Of a stretch of DNA of 64,000 bases, positions 61,825 through 64,000 are shown piece after piece (position 1 is the stretch's first letter; the number at the start of each line of letters is the position of its first letter). This DNA comes from Streptomyces sp. NBC_00236. GTDB lineage: Bacteria; Actinomycetota; Actinomycetes; Streptomycetales; Streptomycetaceae. The notes beneath the pieces were generated by a model that did no database searches, had not been told where the DNA came from, and saw only the letters and a list, made by a program, of their open reading frames with translations. The stretch lies in the NCBI RefSeq assembly GCF_036195045.1, contig NZ_CP108100.1, forward strand, positions 7,626,001 to 7,690,000. The letters run 5' to 3'. Position numbers and translations under genes: made by a program.

Positions 61825-63312
61825 GTGGCTCCGCGCAACGTCCTGTTCCTGATGACCGACCAGCACCGGGTCGACACCCTGGGCTGTTACGGCAACCCGC
61901 TCGTCGACACCCCCGCCCTGGACGCCCTGGCGGCCGAGGGGACCCGCTTCGACCGCTTCTACACCCCGACCGCGATCTGCACCCCGGCCCGCGCCTCGCT
62001 CGCCACCGGACTCCACCCCTTCCGCCACGGCATGCTGAACAACCCCGAGCGCAACGGCGGGAGCAAGGACGAACTCTCCGACGACGACCCCATGCTCTGG
62101 AGCCAGTTGACGGACCGGGGCTACTCGGTCGGCCATGTCGGCAAGTGGCACATCGGCCGCGAACGCGGACCCGAGTTCTACGGCCTGGACGGCGAGCACC
62201 TGCCCGGCGCCCTCAACCCCGTCCACCACCCCTCGTACGAGAAGTGGCTGGAGGAGAACGGCTTCCCGCCCTTCTCGGTGAGCGAACCCGTCTTCGGAAC
62301 CGCGGCCAACGACACCGGCCGCGGCCACCTCATCGCCGGACGGCTCCAGCAGCCCGCCGAAGCCACCATCGAGGCCTTCCTCACCGACCGCACACTCGGC
62401 CTTCTCGACCGCTACGCCGCCGAGTGGAAGGCGAACGGCACCCCGTTCATGCTCTCCTGCCACTGGTACGGCCCCCACCTGCCCTACCTGATCCCCGACA
62501 GCTACTACGACCTGTACGACCCCGACGACGTACCCCTGCCCGCCTCGATGGCCGAGACCTTCGCCGGGAAGCCCGAGGTGCAGCGCCAGTACAGCGCCTA
62601 CTGGTCCTCGGACGACTTCGACGCCGCCGCCTGGCGCAAGCTCATCGCCGTCTACTGGGGCTACGTCACGATGATCGACCACCAGGCCGGCCGGCTGATC
62701 GAAGCGCTCAAGGGCCACGGGCTGTGGGACGACACGGCGGTCTTCTTCACCGCCGACCACGGCGAGTTCACCGGCGCCCACCGGCTGAACGACAAGGGCC
62801 CGGCCATGTACGAGGACATCTACAACATCCCCGGCATCGCCCGCATCCCCGGCGCCCCCGCCCAGGTCAGCGACGACTTCGCCTCACTCATCGACCTCAA
62901 TCCGACCATCCTCGAAATGGCCGGGGCGCCCGTGCCCGAGCTGTGCGACGGCACCAGTCTGCTGCCCCTGCTGCACGGGGCCGACTCCGGGAGCACCCGC
63001 GACGAGATCGTCGCCGAGTTCCACGGCCACCACTTCCCGTACTCCCAGCGCATGCTCCGCGACCGGCGCCACAAGCTGGTGCACAACCCGGAGAGCGTCC
63101 ACGAGCTGTACGACCTGGAGACCGACCCGCACGAACTGCACAACGTGTACGACGCGCCCGCCTACGCCGAGGTCCGGCGCGACCTCACCGTCCGGCTCTA
63201 CCGCGAACTGCTGCGCCGCGGTGACCCGGCCTACACGTGGATGAGCTACATGGCCGACATCGGCGGCGACCGGGCCGCGGACGTCGACGGCGTCGCGGAG
63301 GAAGTGGCATGA
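61825..63312 (+). CDS. Type I sulfatase
   Basis: 495 residues. Metal-binding [16 protein letters not shown] at the N-terminus, signature [11 protein letters not shown] (Cys52, formylglycine site; C-T-P-A-R), GKWHIGRER after it, [15 protein letters not shown] near residue 310. Removes sulfate from an organic ester. No signal peptide, so cytoplasmic and modified by the local FGE before folding. GTG 61825 follows GAAAGG. The stop overlaps the permease start (ATGA). Confidence 0.94.
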   Translation: MAPRNVLFLMTDQHRVDTLGCYGNPLVDTPALDALAAEGTRFDRFYTPTAICTPARASLATGLHPFRHGMLNNPERNGGSKDELSDDDPMLWSQLTDRGYSVGHVGKWHIGRERGPEFYGLDGEHLPGALNPVHHPSYEKWLEENGFPPFSVSEPVFGTAANDTGRGHLIAGRLQQPAEATIEAFLTDRTLGLLDRYAAEWKANGTPFMLSCHWYGPHLPYLIPDSYYDLYDPDDVPLPASMAETFAGKPEVQRQYSAYWSSDDFDAAAWRKLIAVYWGYVTMIDHQAGRLIEALKGHGLWDDTAVFFTADHGEFTGAHRLNDKGPAMYEDIYNIPGIARIPGAPAQVSDDFASLIDLNPTILEMAGAPVPELCDGTSLLPLLHGADSGSTRDEIVAEFHGHHFPYSQRMLRDRRHKLVHNPESVHELYDLETDPHELHNVYDAPAYAEVRRDLTVRLYRELLRRGDPAYTWMSYMADIGGDRAADVDGVAEEVA

Positions 63313-64000
63313 AGGCACCCGTCGACGCTCCGGCGGAGCACCGGTCCGAGCGCGCGGACCCGGAAGACGCGAAAGGCCCGAAGCGCACGGGCAGTGCCAG
63401 GAAGAAGGCGCGGAAGACGGGCCGGCTCGCCGCCGTCCTGCTCGGCCTCGCTTCCGCCGCGCTGGGACTGCTCGTCTGGGTGGTGCTCGCCAACAGCGGC
63501 ATCGAGGGCTTCCCCGGTCCGGTCGTCGTGGCCCGTCGCGCGGGTGAACTCATCGCCGACGGCACGCTCTTCGAGGACGCGGGCGCCAGCCTGAAGCGCG
63601 TCCTCATCGGCTATGTCCTCGGTGTCGTTCTGGCCGTCCCCGTCGGCTTCGTCATGGGCTGGTACCCCGTCGTCCGCAGGCTGATCGAGCCGTGGCTGCA
63701 GTTCTTCCGCATGGTGCCGCCGCTCGCGATCATCCCGCTCGCCATCGTCCTCATGGGCATCGACGAGACCCCGAAGATCTTCGTGATCTTCCTGGCCTCG
63801 TTCCTTTCCTCGGTCGTCTCCACCTTCCAGGGCGTCGTCGCCGTCGACGTCACCCTCGTCAACGCGGCCCGGGTGCTCGGCGCCCGCGACCCGCAGGTCT
63901 TCCTCGGCGTCGTCGTGCCGGCCTCCACCCCCTTCATCCTGGTCGGCATGCGGATCGGGCTCGGCGCCTCCTGGGCGACCGTCGTCGCCGCCGAACTCAT
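63309..64000 (+). CDS. ABC transporter permease, sulfonate/taurine/nitrate type (3' end outside window)
   Basis: 230 residues visible; the frame is open to the window edge. After a charged N-terminus of about 40 residues come membrane helices: [58 protein letters not shown], and the BPD-type EAA region [35 protein letters not shown]. This is the SsuC/TauC family. It is translationally coupled with the sulfatase, which suggests import of a sulfur-containing compound (organosulfate or sulfonate). Missing from any list that needs a stop codon. Confidence 0.9.
   Translation, partial: MKAPVDAPAEHRSERADPEDAKGPKRTGSARKKARKTGRLAAVLLGLASAALGLLVWVVLANSGIEGFPGPVVVARRAGELIADGTLFEDAGASLKRVLIGYVLGVVLAVPVGFVMGWYPVVRRLIEPWLQFFRMVPPLAIIPLAIVLMGIDETPKIFVIFLASFLSSVVSTFQGVVAVDVTLVNAARVLGARDPQVFLGVVVPASTPFILVGMRIGLGASWATVVAAEL

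Overview
The window is a piece of a high-GC actinobacterial chromosome, almost certainly Streptomyces. The evidence is the very strong G/C bias at third codon positions, many GTG starts, ATGA/GTGA-coupled operons, a conservon (CvnA-D plus two cytochromes P450), MsiK-style sugar ABC operons without their own ATPase, and FGE/sulfatase and vWA-MoxR-type genes typical of that genus. No rRNA, insertion sequence, phage gene or CRISPR array was seen. One tRNA (Pro, GGG) is present.

Layout. 1-6.5 kb: fatty-acid degradation genes (end of a 3-hydroxyacyl-CoA dehydrogenase, acyl-CoA ligase, acyl-CoA dehydrogenase, TetR regulator, aldehyde dehydrogenase). 6.7-15 kb: a luciferase-like oxidoreductase, a long-form GAPDH, an EF-G paralogue behind a probable leader peptide, and unassigned TPR-like and DUF2510 proteins. 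15.4-20.7 kb: the conservon, with a CYP157-like P450 whose K-helix ExxR is replaced by E-V-L-W, then a CYP154-like P450. 20.9-29 kb: enoyl-CoA hydratase, an NTF2-like protein, an S66 peptidase, and an L-lactate regulon (FadR/GntR regulator, LldP permease, LutABC) that shares TGGTC-N-GACCA operators. 29-36.6 kb: a sugar ABC operon with a DUF2264 protein, a 2-hydroxyacid dehydrogenase and a DeoR/LacI hybrid regulator. 36.7-45.6 kb: TauE exporter, amino acid permease, a glycerol-like kinase with two FAD enzymes, and small unknowns. 45.7-48.4 kb: a large STAND/LAL-like ATPase lacking its LuxR tail, then tRNA-Pro with a perfect terminator hairpin.

48.6-57.7 kb holds the most unusual locus: four overlapping minus-strand genes encoding an alpha/beta hydrolase, a caspase-like protein with a VMAP-like C-terminus, a MoxR-type AAA+ ATPase, and a 1689-residue protein that joins a SAV_2336/vWA region, an HTH-like segment, a P-loop NTPase, helical repeats of exactly 38 residues, and a degenerate nucleotide-cyclase-like domain. 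I read it as a member of the vWA-MoxR-associated (ternary) conflict systems with an uncommon arrangement. Just beyond it, 57.7-59.4 kb, is a degraded region with a 5'-eroded AsnC regulator, an N-terminal metallo-beta-lactamase fragment and a C-terminal CocE/NonD hydrolase fragment.

59.4-64 kb: a sulfur-scavenging cluster. A formylglycine-generating enzyme and a ROK regulator run left. A sulfatase with the CTPAR target motif and an ABC permease of the sulfonate/taurine type, cut by the window edge, run right from a shared promoter region.
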